DNA of 26,155 bases from Klebsormidium nitens. Its lineage: Eukaryota > Streptophyta > Klebsormidiophyceae > Klebsormidiales > Klebsormidiaceae. A model generated the notes under the pieces. It worked only from the letters and a program-made list of their open reading frames with translations. It did no database searches and was not told the origin of the DNA. Positions 11,601 through 22,358 of the stretch are shown one piece after another. Position 1 is the first letter of the stretch, and every line of letters starts with the position of its first letter. Made by a program: the position numbers and the translations under genes. The stretch lies in the NCBI GenBank assembly GCA_000708835.1, contig DF237830.1, forward strand, positions 1-26,155, read 5' to 3'.

Positions 11601-14600
11601 TCCTTGCTTAGCTCAATTGTTGATCCTCTGACCCTGCCCCTGACGTCTCCTCCTGAGATTCCCCCCCTGAACCTCCCCCGCCTCACCTCCCCCCCGGCTG
11701 TTTGCCCCTGCTTGTTATCCTCAGAAGGTGCCCTCAAATTCGGTTCCCCCTGATGAGGTTTTCCCTCTCGTGTCACAGAGACAACGAGCAGCTGTCCAAG
11801 TACGGAGACACCAAGTCCGCCCGCAACATCATGCTCCTCGAGCTGCGCAAGCTTATCGAGGCCAACCCGCTGTTCCGCGACAAGCTCAGCTTCCCGGCAC
11901 TGAAGCTCTCGCGCCTCCGGACACTCATCAACCAGAGGTAAGGTCGTGCCTCATGGGTGACTTTAACTAATCCTTTTATGTGAAGGCTGGAAACTTGCGA
12001 CTCTTTGGGAATTAAGTGAGCTTGGCCGATGCCTTGATTTTGGTTGAACACGCAGTTGGTGATCTGTGTGTACTCTCAATGAGAGCAGATTAGATTTGTG
12101 GTGCCCATCGAACTGTTTGGCATAGTCTTTGCGTTCGATGCGCCCGCTCAAAGTAGATTATATCATGCACTTTGAGGTTTCTCAAACCAGGTTTCGTAAA
12201 CTCTGTTCCTCGTCCGCAGTCTCAACTGGCAGCACCAGCTGTGCAAGAACCCGCGCCCAAACCCCGACATCAAGACGCTGTTTGTGGACCACACGTGTGG
12301 CCCGGTGGCCACTAACGGCATGCCACGTGTCCCCCTCGCGTCGGGCGCGAATGCAAATGCAGTGGGCCCAAAAGCGGGGACAACGTTCCAGCTGGGAGGC
12401 CATGCGGTGAGGGGATCTCTTGGTGCTTTTGTGTGAGCTTTGTGGACAAGAAGCATGTCTATTCGCTTGAGTTCTGCGAGGCTCGTTAAAAGGAAGGCGC
12501 TCTTGCTCTTCGGAGGAAGCCTCTGGTACTCGGTCTCAGAGACTTCTCTCTTGAGGATAAACGGCTCATCCCGGGCTGTCCTTTTTGACTTCGTTCGAAA
12601 GCTCCAAAGGGGACTTTCACACAAGGGGAACCGTCAGACTCCGTGACACTGGTCCGAAACAATGTTATAGCAGTTGCTGAACTCCTCTAGCCGAAGTTAC
12701 ACCAGTAGAAAAAGCTGCTACAAGAGTTGCTGAACATATCTGCGGAAGTTGCAGGCATTCCAGCCGTCTGCAAGCGTAGCAGGCCCCACGGCAGGTCTGG
12801 CCAGCTGGATGGGGCCAAACGCAGCAACACCCATTCCGCCAGCGGCCGCGCCGCCAGTCACGAGTAAGTCGTCTTCACTCTTTGCCATCGACTTTAGGCA
12901 CGTCTATTGCCTTCAACTTGCTTGTTCGTCTTTCGGGTAATGGACTTTCTTTAGGTTGTCACCAGATGTATTTGTGCATGCATCGTTTTGTGGATGACCA
13001 TGAACTCCCGTCCTGAAAGGCGCAGTCATTTGAAAGGCGTAGTCTTTCGGACTTCTTTCGGCGAAGACGCACGAGAGGAGATTGAGAGCGCATCTTACCG
13101 ACCTCATCAGTGGTCGGAGCTACTCATTCGCCAAGGAATGAAGGGATTGGAATGCTGGATGACGGAGGTAATATTGTGTGCAGGCAAGCGGCCGCGGAGC
13201 CCCATCGGGTTGCCCGACAGCTACGAAGAGGGCATCAAGCGGCTGAAGGACTACCACGAGGTGAAGCCTTACAGCCTCCTCGCGTCTCTTCAAGTGCTTT
13301 CTCGTTTCTATTTATGTTTTGTGTTACAGTTTTAGCGTGTGCACAGGGGTGTTCCTACTCGACGTTTTTTACTTCTGTTGCTGGCGTAATCAAGTAATCA
13401 GCTTCCAAGACAGACCAAGGGAGATAGGCAGAAAGCTCCCTTTCTACTTTGCGCCATGGCCATGTACGGCTAATCTCGTCGCGAGCATCTTTGTATATCG
13501 TCAGAGAATGATTCAATCATACGCCTATTCCAGTTCGTCTTCAGCCGCCTGCTGATTCCGCTCGGTTGCCATAGAAGAATTGTTTGACTGGCTCTCCTTA
13601 TCAAGCTTTTGAGGATCCTTTGGTGCCAACCGGGGACTTTTTATTTGCAGACGGCCACCGCCGCCGCGACGCCAACTCTGCCCTCCCCCAACCTGGACGA
13701 TCTGCCGCGTAACGTCATCCGTACGCTGCACCAGGGGTCAACCGTCACCACGATGGACTTCCACCCCTTCCAGCACTCCACACTGCTAGGTAGGTATTGT
13801 TGCAGGTTGTGTCCTTTCGTGGCCCGTTATCTCGACAGACATTTGCGGTCTTCGTAACATCCTTCTTTCTGCATTTGGGGCCACCCCGTAACAGGGGGCT
13901 TGGTTTCTGGTAACTGGATGCAGGTTCTGTGAAAGTATACACGTTTTTTGGCTCTCAAAGGCGCTTCCATTTTGCGGACTGCCCAAAGACGGACATCCAA
14001 GAATGGTGATGGCGATGGCGATTCGTTTCTGCTCGCAAGGTGTTTCATAAATTAATCACGACTCCCCGTTCCTTGCAGTGGGCACCAACACGGGTGACGT
14101 GGCGGTGTGGGACCTGCGGCAGAGCGAGAAGAAGGTGGAGATGCGCTTCAAGTCGCAGATCGTGCACGACACCAGCATCGCCATCAACCGCGCCGTGTGG
14201 TCGCCCGAGGGGCGCCTCATCGGGGCCGCGTTCTCGAAGCGGGTCGTCCACGTGTTCAGCTACAACCCGACCGTCATGGAGGTTGCGCTTCACCTCGAGG
14301 TACGGACGTTGGGAAGGGGTTTCTTGTTCGAAATTGAAGGTTTTGGTGGGCGAATTTTTAGGGTGTATCCGCATCTCGGTTGTGCTGCGCTCATCCCCAA
14401 AACCGAAAGCTTGGATATGTTGGTCCTCGAACAGGGAGTCATAGGGGGTTTCTCCGGTTTTCGGGCTCTGGAGCTGCTGCTTCCCCCACGTTGGACGATA
14501 GAGGATCAAGGTTCACGAGTTGAGGATCTGTTTCTGTTCTAGGCGCAGTGGTGCCAAGCACCTCGTTCTCCTTACTTCTATGATACAGCTCCGTACTTTC

Positions 14601-17600
14601 TTTAGTAGGCTGATCTCCTGCCAGAGTTCCTCTCTCATCCTGGGAATCGGAGCTGCCACAGACGAGTTGGATTTTAAGGCCAAGCTTTCCGAGTCATAAG
14701 CTGCCGCCTCAGGGCTTGGTGGAATTGTCCCCCAGCCTGCTTATGCAAGCGAATGTCGCTCTCCATACCAGTAATCTCTGAAGTCGTCTTTCGCCACTGG
14801 TGACTTTATATGATTGGCACTTCGCTCACTGCATCCCCACTGCCTGCGACTCTCTTTAAGCCTGCGGATCGCCTGACTCTCGATCTCCCCACAGATCGAC
14901 GCCCACAACGGCGGTGTGAACGACATCGCGTTTGCGAGCCCGAAGCAGTTGTGCGTGATCACGTGCGGGGACGACCACACGATCAAGATCTGGGACGCCA
15001 GCAGCGGGCGCAAGCAGTACACGTTCGAGGGGCACGAGGCGCCCGTCTATTCCGTGTGCCCGCACCACAAGGAGAACATCCAGGTGCGTGGACTTCATCG
15101 TCGTAGGTTTTGTGCTCTAAGATGGCCCGATTCTGTAGGCGCGGGGGGTTTGTCAATTGGCTGGTGAACAGCTTCACGTTTCGGACCAGACGTGCAGTGT
15201 CCTTGTCGAGGAACTTCAATCCGAAAAAGAAATTGAAGAACAGCGAGCTCACCCCTGACGTCCTCCGTGCTCCGCACAGGCCGGCTTCTCACAGATTGGA
15301 GCAATCCTTTCCGGTTTTTTCAAAGCTCTGCGTTGGCCTGGTTCCTTACAGCTTGTGAGAAGGTTACTTTGGGCACTAGCTTCGTCTTTGTGGATGGAAT
15401 TGCCAGGTGGACGAATAACATAAGTAGCACGTTTATAAAGGAACCTTGTCGGCCTTGCGATTCAGTGTTTTGTAGTCTAGCGCAGGTCCGCATGACTGCT
15501 TTGTCAAATCGAGTGGGGTCAAGCACACACCGGCGTGCAGCTTTTCTGGTCTTCTTGGAATTCTTCCTTTCGCATATTGCACCCAGGGTAGTGCTTACGT
15601 TCAGATATTTCGCACCTTTTCATCGAACCATCTGACAACCAGACCACTACTGGAGAGAACCGGCAGAAACGAATCCGCAGCCTGATTCTACCTTGTTCCT
15701 CTTTGCGCAGTTCATCTTCTCGACGGCGATCGACGGGCGCATTAAGGCGTGGCTGTACGACCACTTGGGCTCGCGCGTTGACTACGTGGCGCCCGGCAAT
15801 TGGTGCACGACCATGGCTTACAGTGCGGACGGCAACCGGCTCTTCTCGTGCGGTACCAGCAAGGACGGCGAGACGAGTCTCGTCGAGTGGAACGAGAGCG
15901 AGGGGGCAATTCGGCGTGCGTACAAGGGCTTCAGGTGGGCCGGTTTGGGGCGTCCTTCTTCTGTCGTTGCTCTGGGGTAGAGTTGTCAAGATCGAATTTG
16001 TGATTGGGGTGCAAGACTTGGTCGGCTTGAGGCCGGTATTAAAGTTGGCAACAGCATTGGTAGCGCGAGTCCCTTCAAATTCCTACATATGCTGCCATTG
16101 CCGCATTTGAGTAATCTATGTCCATTTATGCTCGTTTGTGGTTAAGCAGCATGGAAAGATGACCCACGATTGTTACGCCCAGTTTCGGAACCTCATTCTA
16201 TCCTAAGTCGCTGACTTGCATTCCAACTGCTATCAACGCGTTCATATTAAGAGGTGACCGCCAACTGAAATTTCGTTTCTCGTGCAGGCGTGGCGGCCCG
16301 AGCGGCATGCACGGCGTGCATCAGGTGGTCCAGTTCGACACGACCAAGAATCGCTTCTTGGCTGCCGGAGACGACGGCTACATCAAGTTCTGGGACATGG
16401 ACAATACCGAGATCCTCACGCAGGTCGACGCAGACGGGAGCCTCCCGGTGAGTTGGCCAGACAAACAGTTGGCCATGTACTCTGTTTTGGAGTGTCTGTG
16501 CGCGGTTTTCCATTCGTGGTTTTTCGAGGTCTGGTGATTGTGGTCGTTTTATGAAATCTGGTCGACATTTGCAATGACGGCTTCAATCCTCCGTGAACCA
16601 AGGATGAAGTGCTCGGGACACATCAGTCTGCTCAAGGAATCCTGCGCAGTACTCCTGCTTCCGTCGAGTGTTCGTCTGGCTACGGATTACTACTACTTGC
16701 AGCGGAGCCCGCGCCTCCGCTGGCGACCTCAACAAGCTCAAGATTCTCTTGGCAGTACATTTTGTTCATCGTGGGTGTTGACAGTCTGGGGACTAGCTTT
16801 TCAATTTGGGTCAAGCTAACGAATCTCACTATTCCCTTTCAGCTGAGCCCACGCGTGCGCTTCAACAAGCTGGGCAATCTGCTGGCGGTGAACGCCGACA
16901 ACAACTACTTCAAGGTTCTGGCTACGAAGGACGGGATGGCCCTCCTGCGCGACTTTGACGTGCGCAAGGGCACCCCCCCGCAGCTGGGCGCAGCCAAGAG
17001 CGAGGCGATGACATCAGCGGTGACGTCGTCCAAGCCGAGCACCCCCGCAGCAGGTGAGGAGGAAAATGAAATCGAGCATCTGGTGTTGAGTGGTGCTTGT
17101 CGTTAGTTCTTGCTGCAGCTAGGATTTGGCGCTGTTTTTCAATTCAGCTTTAGAGGTTATTGATGGTCTCGTTGACCTACAGATAATCGTCGTTTGGTTC
17201 ATAAGGTCAGGTAGCAGAGGCCACTCGGAGTTGCAAATCAAAGTAAATGCTGAGAATCTGAACTTCATGTCTTTGTCTGATTTTCAATAGAGGCTCCTTG
17301 AGAAGCATCGGAAACAACCAGCCGCCTCGCTCGTGACAATAACCAAGGCGTGCTTCGATGCAAAGTGCCTGAGATAGGAAGCTGACAAATGAAGGATGCT
17401 CGCAAGCTATCCACCGTTGGTCTTTGCGCTTACGAAGGCTCTCGCTTTTCCCCGTCCAGCCCCCCCCTCTTCCGAGCCGACCCCCCCTCCCACGAGCAGC
17501 AACGTCCCGCGGTCCCGGGAGGAAGAAGTCGTGGCTAGTATCATGGCGGAGAAAAGGAGCGCCAGCCTAGTTCCTCCGACCGCGCCCACTCCAAAGCTGC

Positions 17601-20600
17601 TCGAATTTGCAGAGCCGTCCGAAGTGCGCTCCGTGCGCTGCCCGGATACGCTCCCCCCTGCCAAAGTGAGTGGGCGGGTTTGTTGGTGATCCAGGCTGCG
17701 ATTCGTTCTGCTTCTGGCAGAGGGTCCTGTATGAATCCTAGTGTTTCTCAGTCTAGGTCCTCAACTTGATGCTCGTTCAGCAACTTAATCTTGTCGTATT
17801 GACGGTTGGTTCCTGATTGCCGTTTCGCAAGTGCACCGGCGTAAATATCTCTCCCTTGAACTGCATGCTACAATCATCTTCCTTTCTAAGAGCCATTCAC
17901 ACACGTTGATTCTGTACTTTGAAGCAACCCGGCCACGATCTTATCCAAGTCCTAACCACATATCTCCCCCCCCCAGATCGCCCGCCTGCTCTACACCAAC
18001 GCGGGCACCTCCCTCCTCGCCCTGACCGTAACCGCGGTCCACAAAGTGTGGAAGTGGACTCGTAGCAACCTGGACCGGAAACTGGACCCTTCTTCTGCGT
18101 GGGTCCTATGGCAGCCCTCAAACGGCAACATGATGACGAACGACACGAGCCCCGAGACGCGCCTCGAGACGACGAGCCACTGCATCGCGCTGTCGAAGAA
18201 CGACAGCTACGTCATGTCGGCGTCGGGGGGGCGGGTGTCCCTGTACAATCTGCTGACGTTCAAGGTGAGAAGGGCAAGAAAGGGAGCAGCGCTTTGGAGT
18301 TGGATTGAGGCTATAGAGATGTGGAAATCTTGGGTGTACCTATGAGATTTCGGCTTCCCATTTGGCGGGCCCGTGATCGCGTCATAGTTGTTTCTCACAG
18401 CAGAACAGAAAGTTCCGCGAGTTTATCCGCAATCCTTTGGTGAATTTATTCGCAATCCTCTGGTTCGTTACTGACCTGACAACCTGTCTCTTTCTGCAAG
18501 CTATACATAGGATGCGTTTCGTATTGCTTTTGACATGTCAGAGAGTAGACCTCTTTTCTTTCTGACAATTTCAGGATTCTGAAGAAAAGTTAGATAAGCA
18601 AAGGTTGCACGGCCGAAACGGGACATCTGCGTGGGCTGCTACGAAAAGGTCAACATTTCGGCATAGCAAGATTTGACTCAAAGCTTTTTCCTACTTAAGC
18701 TCATCTGCATATGTGGTGGATATGAGACCACATTCCGGAGCCTGACATTTGCTTCGTCATTTGCTTTGCCCCCTAATTGCCCCGCATCCCCTCCCATCCC
18801 CCCAGGTGATGACCATGTTCATGCCCCCCCCTCCCGCCGCCACCGTCCTGACCTTCCACCCGGACAACAACAACATCATCGCCATCGGAATGGACGACGC
18901 GTCTGTACAGATTTACAACGTCCGAAACGACGAGGTCGAGACGAAGCTGTCCGGACACTCCAAGCCGATCACGGGCCTCGCGTTCCTGTCGGGCGCGAAG
19001 CTGCTGGTGTCTGCAGGGGCGGATGCGGAGGTGAGAACAGGCACCGGTCTGGGGCTTGTCTGGAACGGATCCTGACGGAACGGCAGTTTTTTTGAGCGGA
19101 ACCACTCGGAGCTTTGTGCTTTTATGATGGGTCAGGAAGAGCAGTGGAATTAAGAAAGCACAGGCCTCTTGGAAAGCGGCGGCAGTTGGTTTTGCTGATT
19201 AAGCAGAGGAAGAAGAGGTTGCACATGCAGGACTGAAACTGAGAAAGTTTTTCCACGAAGTTCACCTTCCTTCTTCAGTCTCAGGTTTGCATGGGGAGCA
19301 TCAGGGTTAGTCGAAACGGCGGTCCAAGATGCATTACTGATAAACTGGATCGCCTATTCTTTTCTCAAACACTCAATCAGCTGATTCTCACTTACGAATC
19401 CCATTGAAAGCCCTGACGTTTTAACTATCAAAAGCGCAGAGGAAGCTAAACGGAGCAACAGTCCAATCCATCTGCTCACTTCATTAAAGCGTGCTTTGGT
19501 CCAGCATACTCAAATCTGCAGGTAACCCTGTTTAATTAATCCACCTCTGCAGGTGTGCGTTTGAAGCATAACCAACTGGTCCAAGGGGCGCTCCATGAGG
19601 TTACTGCTATCAATCCGCTCTCTTACAACGAATGTGTCCATACCAGATACCTTTGCCTGCATTAACCCCGTTCTATTAACCCATCTCTGCAGGTGTGCGT
19701 TTGGAGCATAACCAGCTGGTCAAAGCGGCGGTCCAAGACGTTGCCGCTCACGACTGGCGGCGAGACGCGCGTACAAGCGCACCAGGACCAGTCGCGCATC
19801 CTGGTGACGCACGAAACGATGCTCGGCATCTATGATGTCGACATGCTGGATCTACTCACGAGGGTGAGACTTTAACGCGTATCACAGTTGCTCTTGCGTT
19901 CAATTCTGGGTTTCCAGGATCACGCCCTAGTCGAGCTTGCTGGTTACGCACGAGTTTGTACTCAGGGTCTATGGCGCCAATTTGTCAGACCTGGGGGTTC
20001 TTGATGTTCCGGGGAGGCTTCTCATGTGTACATGGTTTCAGCAGCTTCTGTGAAATTATCGTTCTAACACGCGCGAAGGTATATAAGGAACGATAGTGCA
20101 CCTCGGGTGTAGCAGATAAGCGTGCTCTGGGCCGTTTCCTTGGAGAGTTAAGGGCCAGCAAGCGGCTTCCTGAATTCCCGCGAGCTTTGGAGTGAAATTT
20201 ACATTGACAACTTCAGAGGGTCAAGATGCGGGGCAGTGTTGGTCGAGAAGTGGTTCTTGAGACTTCCGATGTACTCACCGCTGGAATCTCCTTGTAGTCC
20301 TTAGCTGCCGGGCCCAAGGCCGCCCTGTCTTGCTATCCTCTCTCGTTTCGACTACGTCGAACCTCTTTTGCAAACTTCTGCGCATATGTTGGACCAACGT
20401 GCAATCCACTTCTTCTTGCAGTGGAGCCCTAAGGACGCGGAGCACTTTTCGGACCCCATCTCGGCAGCGGCCTACTCGTGCGACAGCGCCTTCGTCTTTG
20501 CCGGGTTCACCAACGGCGCGGTGGCCGTGTTTGACGCCAGCACCCTGACACCTGTCACCAGGATAGCCCTTAGCGTCTACAGCCTCAGGTGAGGAATTCG

Positions 20601-21216
20601 AGACACAGCACATGGTTTAGAGTGTCAGGTAGGGGCAATTCAGGAAGGTCCACGTTATGGATATGAGGTAGGGGTGATCAGGAGAGCCGAACCTTCGACA
20701 TTGATTTCAGGAAGGGGAGTGAACTGGGTCTGGTTACGGAGACAGGCAGGTTGAGACGGTTTCTGTCCGACTTATTCTGCACTTCCAGCGATGAAAAGTC
20801 CTGCTTCAGAGTTTTTGGAGGCGCTCTTTGCTCGTTTCCTTGCTGCGTGCTTGCAGTAGAGTGCCCACAGAAGGAATGATCAGACTGAAGAAGGATACGC
20901 TTACATCTCGCATGAGTCTTTTGCAGTTTCGGCTCCGTTTCGGATTGCGCAAGCTACTGATTACCGCTGTGAAAGGAAGATACTGACTGACTGCCACCTT
21001 TTTCTTTGCAGGCCGGTTTACCCGGTAGTCATAGCCGGCCACCCGACAAAGTCCAACCAGTTCGCTTTAGGGTCAAGCGACGGGAGCGTGTATGTATTAG
21101 AACCTCTAGAAGGGGTCTCCGACTGGACTAAGAAGGAAACGGAGGAGACGGAATCAAAGGCAGTTGTTTCTCAAGCAGAACAGGGGGAGCAATCTAGGAA
21201 GCATGAAGTATCATAG
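8632..21216 (+). CDS. TPL: TOPLESS / TOPLESS-related (Groucho/TLE-type) transcriptional corepressor, 19 exons
   Basis: Exons: 8632-8711, 10217-10396, 10811-10924, 11779-11937, 12220-12406, 12755-12863, 13184-13260, 13651-13789, 14079-14299, 14895-15083, 15711-15934, 16288-16447, 16843-17053, 17460-17665, 17977-18264, 18806-19030, 19693-19863, 20422-20588, 21012-21216 (stop TAG). All boundaries are GT-AG, phases agree, and the total is 3312 nt (1103 residues; Arabidopsis TPL is 1131). In plants TPL proteins are nuclear; they bind EAR motifs of repressors such as Aux/IAA and NINJA and recruit histone deacetylase. Residues 1 to about 210 are the LisH/CTLH/CRA TOPLESS domain and match Arabidopsis TPL without gaps, including Asn176 in LRTLINQSLNWQ, the position changed in the dominant tpl-1 allele. 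Residues about 211-310 are a Pro/Ala/Gly linker; two WD40 propellers follow (about 315-640 and 740-1065). The start is the ATG opening MSSLSRELVFLILQFLDEEK. The tail is acidic and Gln-rich, unlike flowering-plant TPL. Confidence 0.95.
8712..10216 (+). other. long first intron of TPL (1505 nt)
   Basis: It starts GTAAGT directly after exon 1 and ends TTGCAG before exon 2, splitting the Lys27 codon as AA/G. It is the longest intron in the gene; first introns often carry enhancer sequence, but no specific element is recognised. Scattered open frames of 60-100 codons show no protein similarity I can name. A GGTTCGAA-like word near 9440 is not part of a foldable tRNA. Confidence 0.8.
11121..11250 (+). 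repeat. degenerate AGTTATCT/GGTTAT low-complexity repeat in TPL intron 3
   Basis: About ten imperfect copies of an (A/G)GTTAT(C/T)(T/C)A(G/C)-type word occur here, for example at 11122, 11138, 11209 and 11234. The tract is AT-rich and contrasts with the flanking intron. It looks like a decayed minisatellite; no open frame or terminal repeats were seen. Confidence 0.5.
11637..11708 (-). other. C-run cluster, possible G-quadruplex on the minus strand
   Basis: Five runs of at least four C fall within 72 bases: 11637-11640, 11661-11667, 11675-11679, 11689-11695 and 11705-11708. The minus strand, which is the template for TPL, therefore has G-runs spaced 7-20 bases apart and could form a G-quadruplex. 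The cluster lies about 70 bases before the exon 4 acceptor. Confidence 0.45.
18419..18464 (+). repeat. 23-bp tandem duplication in TPL intron 15
   Basis: Units 18419-18441 and 18442-18464 match at 20 of 23 positions by hand alignment (GAGTTTATCCGCAATCCTTT against GAATTTATTCGCAATCCTCT over the first 20). A simple two-copy tandem repeat with no evident role. Confidence 0.6.
19274..19350 (+). repeat. decayed copy of TPL exon 17 start (older copy)
   Basis: A pyrimidine-rich acceptor ending at 19284 is followed by GTTTGCATGGGGAGCAT and, at 19312-19331, a stretch matching true exon 17 at about 17 of 20 bases around CGGCGGTCCAAGA. The copy has lost several bases in the middle, shifting the frame. 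It is more diverged than the copy at 19523-19605, which suggests an earlier duplication. Confidence 0.55.
19523..19605 (+). pseudogene. duplicated pseudo-exon of TPL exon 17 with a nonsense codon
   Basis: The sequence repeats the start of the real exon 17 plus its upstream pyrimidine tract, offset by 140 bases. About 49 of 56 bases match from CTCTGCAG onward by hand alignment. It retains a usable AG acceptor (AG at 19551-19552), but the codon matching Trp in VCVWSI is TGA at 19562-19564. Splicing to this acceptor would truncate TPL before the last WD40 blades. It resembles a relic of a short tandem duplication in intron 16. Confidence 0.75.
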
Positions 21217-22358
21217 AGTAGAAGTCTGCCCTCTAGGCACTCAAAATCAGGGTGAGCGTCTGATCGGCTCTTCACTGTAAAGGAACCTGACGGTCAGGTT
21301 AAGTCAGTTGGATACATTCATTCAGCAACTAGGGTCCAGACGCATTGTCAGTCTCTACTGGTCGCCTCATGGAGTAAGATGGTGTTTAAGGGAATCAATT
21401 CGTGATGCAGTTAGTTTCACGTGCCTGGCCTATGCCGCTTCACCAATGGCTGGCAGTCGTCGCTCTCTCCATGCATGTCCCGGAGGGTCTTGCTTTAAGA
21501 TTTGAAAGTTGCCGTACATACAGTAGATATTCTGAAGTTCCTTTGGAAGTCACTTACCTCAGTCTGACGTACGTGGCATACCCGATCAAATGATCAGTCA
21601 GCGAATATAGTTTGATTCTTAACAGCTCGCTGCAGATCAACCAATATACTTCGATTGCAATCTGGGAGCTCTATATTGAATTGAATTGAATTAAAGTCCG
21701 TTCGGGGCCACGACAGGCCTAGTGGACTACATACCAGTCGATCATTGAGCATGAGGATGTAGTGTGCACGCATGCATCAATTAATGGTCAGCTAGCCTGA
21801 CGGTGCATGTGCGAGCCCGCGTCTTTCAAGATTAATTGTACGTCACCGAAAATGGGGAGCCGATCATTTGGAGCTAGTGCCTCGATTTATTCAATGCCGG
21901 GCCGGCGGTGGGCCGCGCCATGCCAGCCGGCGAGATGGCCTTGAATTTATTGCTTGCAGTCACCTGGCATGACGAGCAAGTTGGCAATCACTTAATTTCG
22001 AATTCGCCAGCGGTCGGGAATGAGTGAGGACATGCATGCTGGCTTGAAGGCTGGCCGCCCACTCAATTGTAGTCGCTTGTAACTTATAAACCCTGACTGA
22101 GCCACGCTGAGCCATCGGCCCGGCAATACTACGGTGAGACCAGGATACATGGAATGACTGCAGCTTGCTATGCCGTCTGCTCAGTGCATCAAATTAAGTC
22201 ATGTCCGACTCATAGGGATATCCTGACTGCTTAAATTGAATGTTCGGCATTACTCACTACAAAAGACAAGGAACTCACCTATCATATGGCAACCTACACA
22301 ATGATCATCCCCGGTCGGCCGCCCCCTCCCTGATCTCCAGCTTGACGTCAAGGATGTC
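21217..22358. other. intergenic region downstream of TPL
   Basis: About 1.1 kb containing the TPL 3' UTR and the upstream region of the small gene at 22359. No coding frame is convincing. A short TTGAA repeat (three units) sits at 21676-21692. TATAAA at 22085-22090, facing plus, lies about 270 bases before the small gene's ATG and is its likeliest core promoter. Confidence 0.5.
22085..22090 (+). promoter_or_regulatory. TATA-like box upstream of the 146-residue gene
   Basis: TATAAA in the context CTTATAAACCC, plus orientation, about 270 bases before ATG 22359. Upstream ATGs between them (near 22149 and at 22286) open only short frames. This fits either an intronic leader or a different first exon. 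Confidence 0.3.

Larger units (their letters stand above)
8632..12406 (+). other. TPL: TOPLESS domain (LisH-CTLH-CRA) exons 1-5 of TPL
   Basis: Exons 1-5 encode residues 1-240. LisH is about residues 4-36, CTLH about 34-92, and the CRA-type helices run on to about 210. By family knowledge this module tetramerises and carries the groove that binds EAR (LxLxL) peptides. Hallmark blocks are unchanged from land-plant TPL: YLSGFTKVDDNRYSMKIFFE, EQLSKYGDTKSAR, IEANPLFRDKL and CKNPRPNPDIKTLFVDHTCG. Such conservation suggests the peptide-binding function is kept. Confidence 0.9.
13651..21216 (+). other. TPL: WD40 propellers of TPL, exons 8-19
   Basis: Repeated GH...WD-type blades are visible: VITCGDDHTIKIWDASSGRK, FEGHEAPVYSVCPHHKENIQ, AAGDDGYIKFWDMDNTE, IGMDDASVQIYNVRNDEVET and SGHSKPITGLAFLSGAK. 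The first propeller is exons 8-13, the second exons 15-19. Exons 13-14 form the low-complexity joint (Ser/Thr/Pro/Glu-rich). Compared with Arabidopsis TPL, the segment after the first blade (exon 9) is shorter and exon 12 begins with a Gly-rich insert (RRGGPSGMHGVHQ). In this family the propellers serve as platforms for partner proteins. Confidence 0.85.

Noticed and set aside
14045-14509. Two overlapping 154-codon frames (plus and minus) around TPL exon 9
   Set aside because: Only the part at 14079-14299 on the plus strand is exon; the rest is read-through into intron 9 or antisense.
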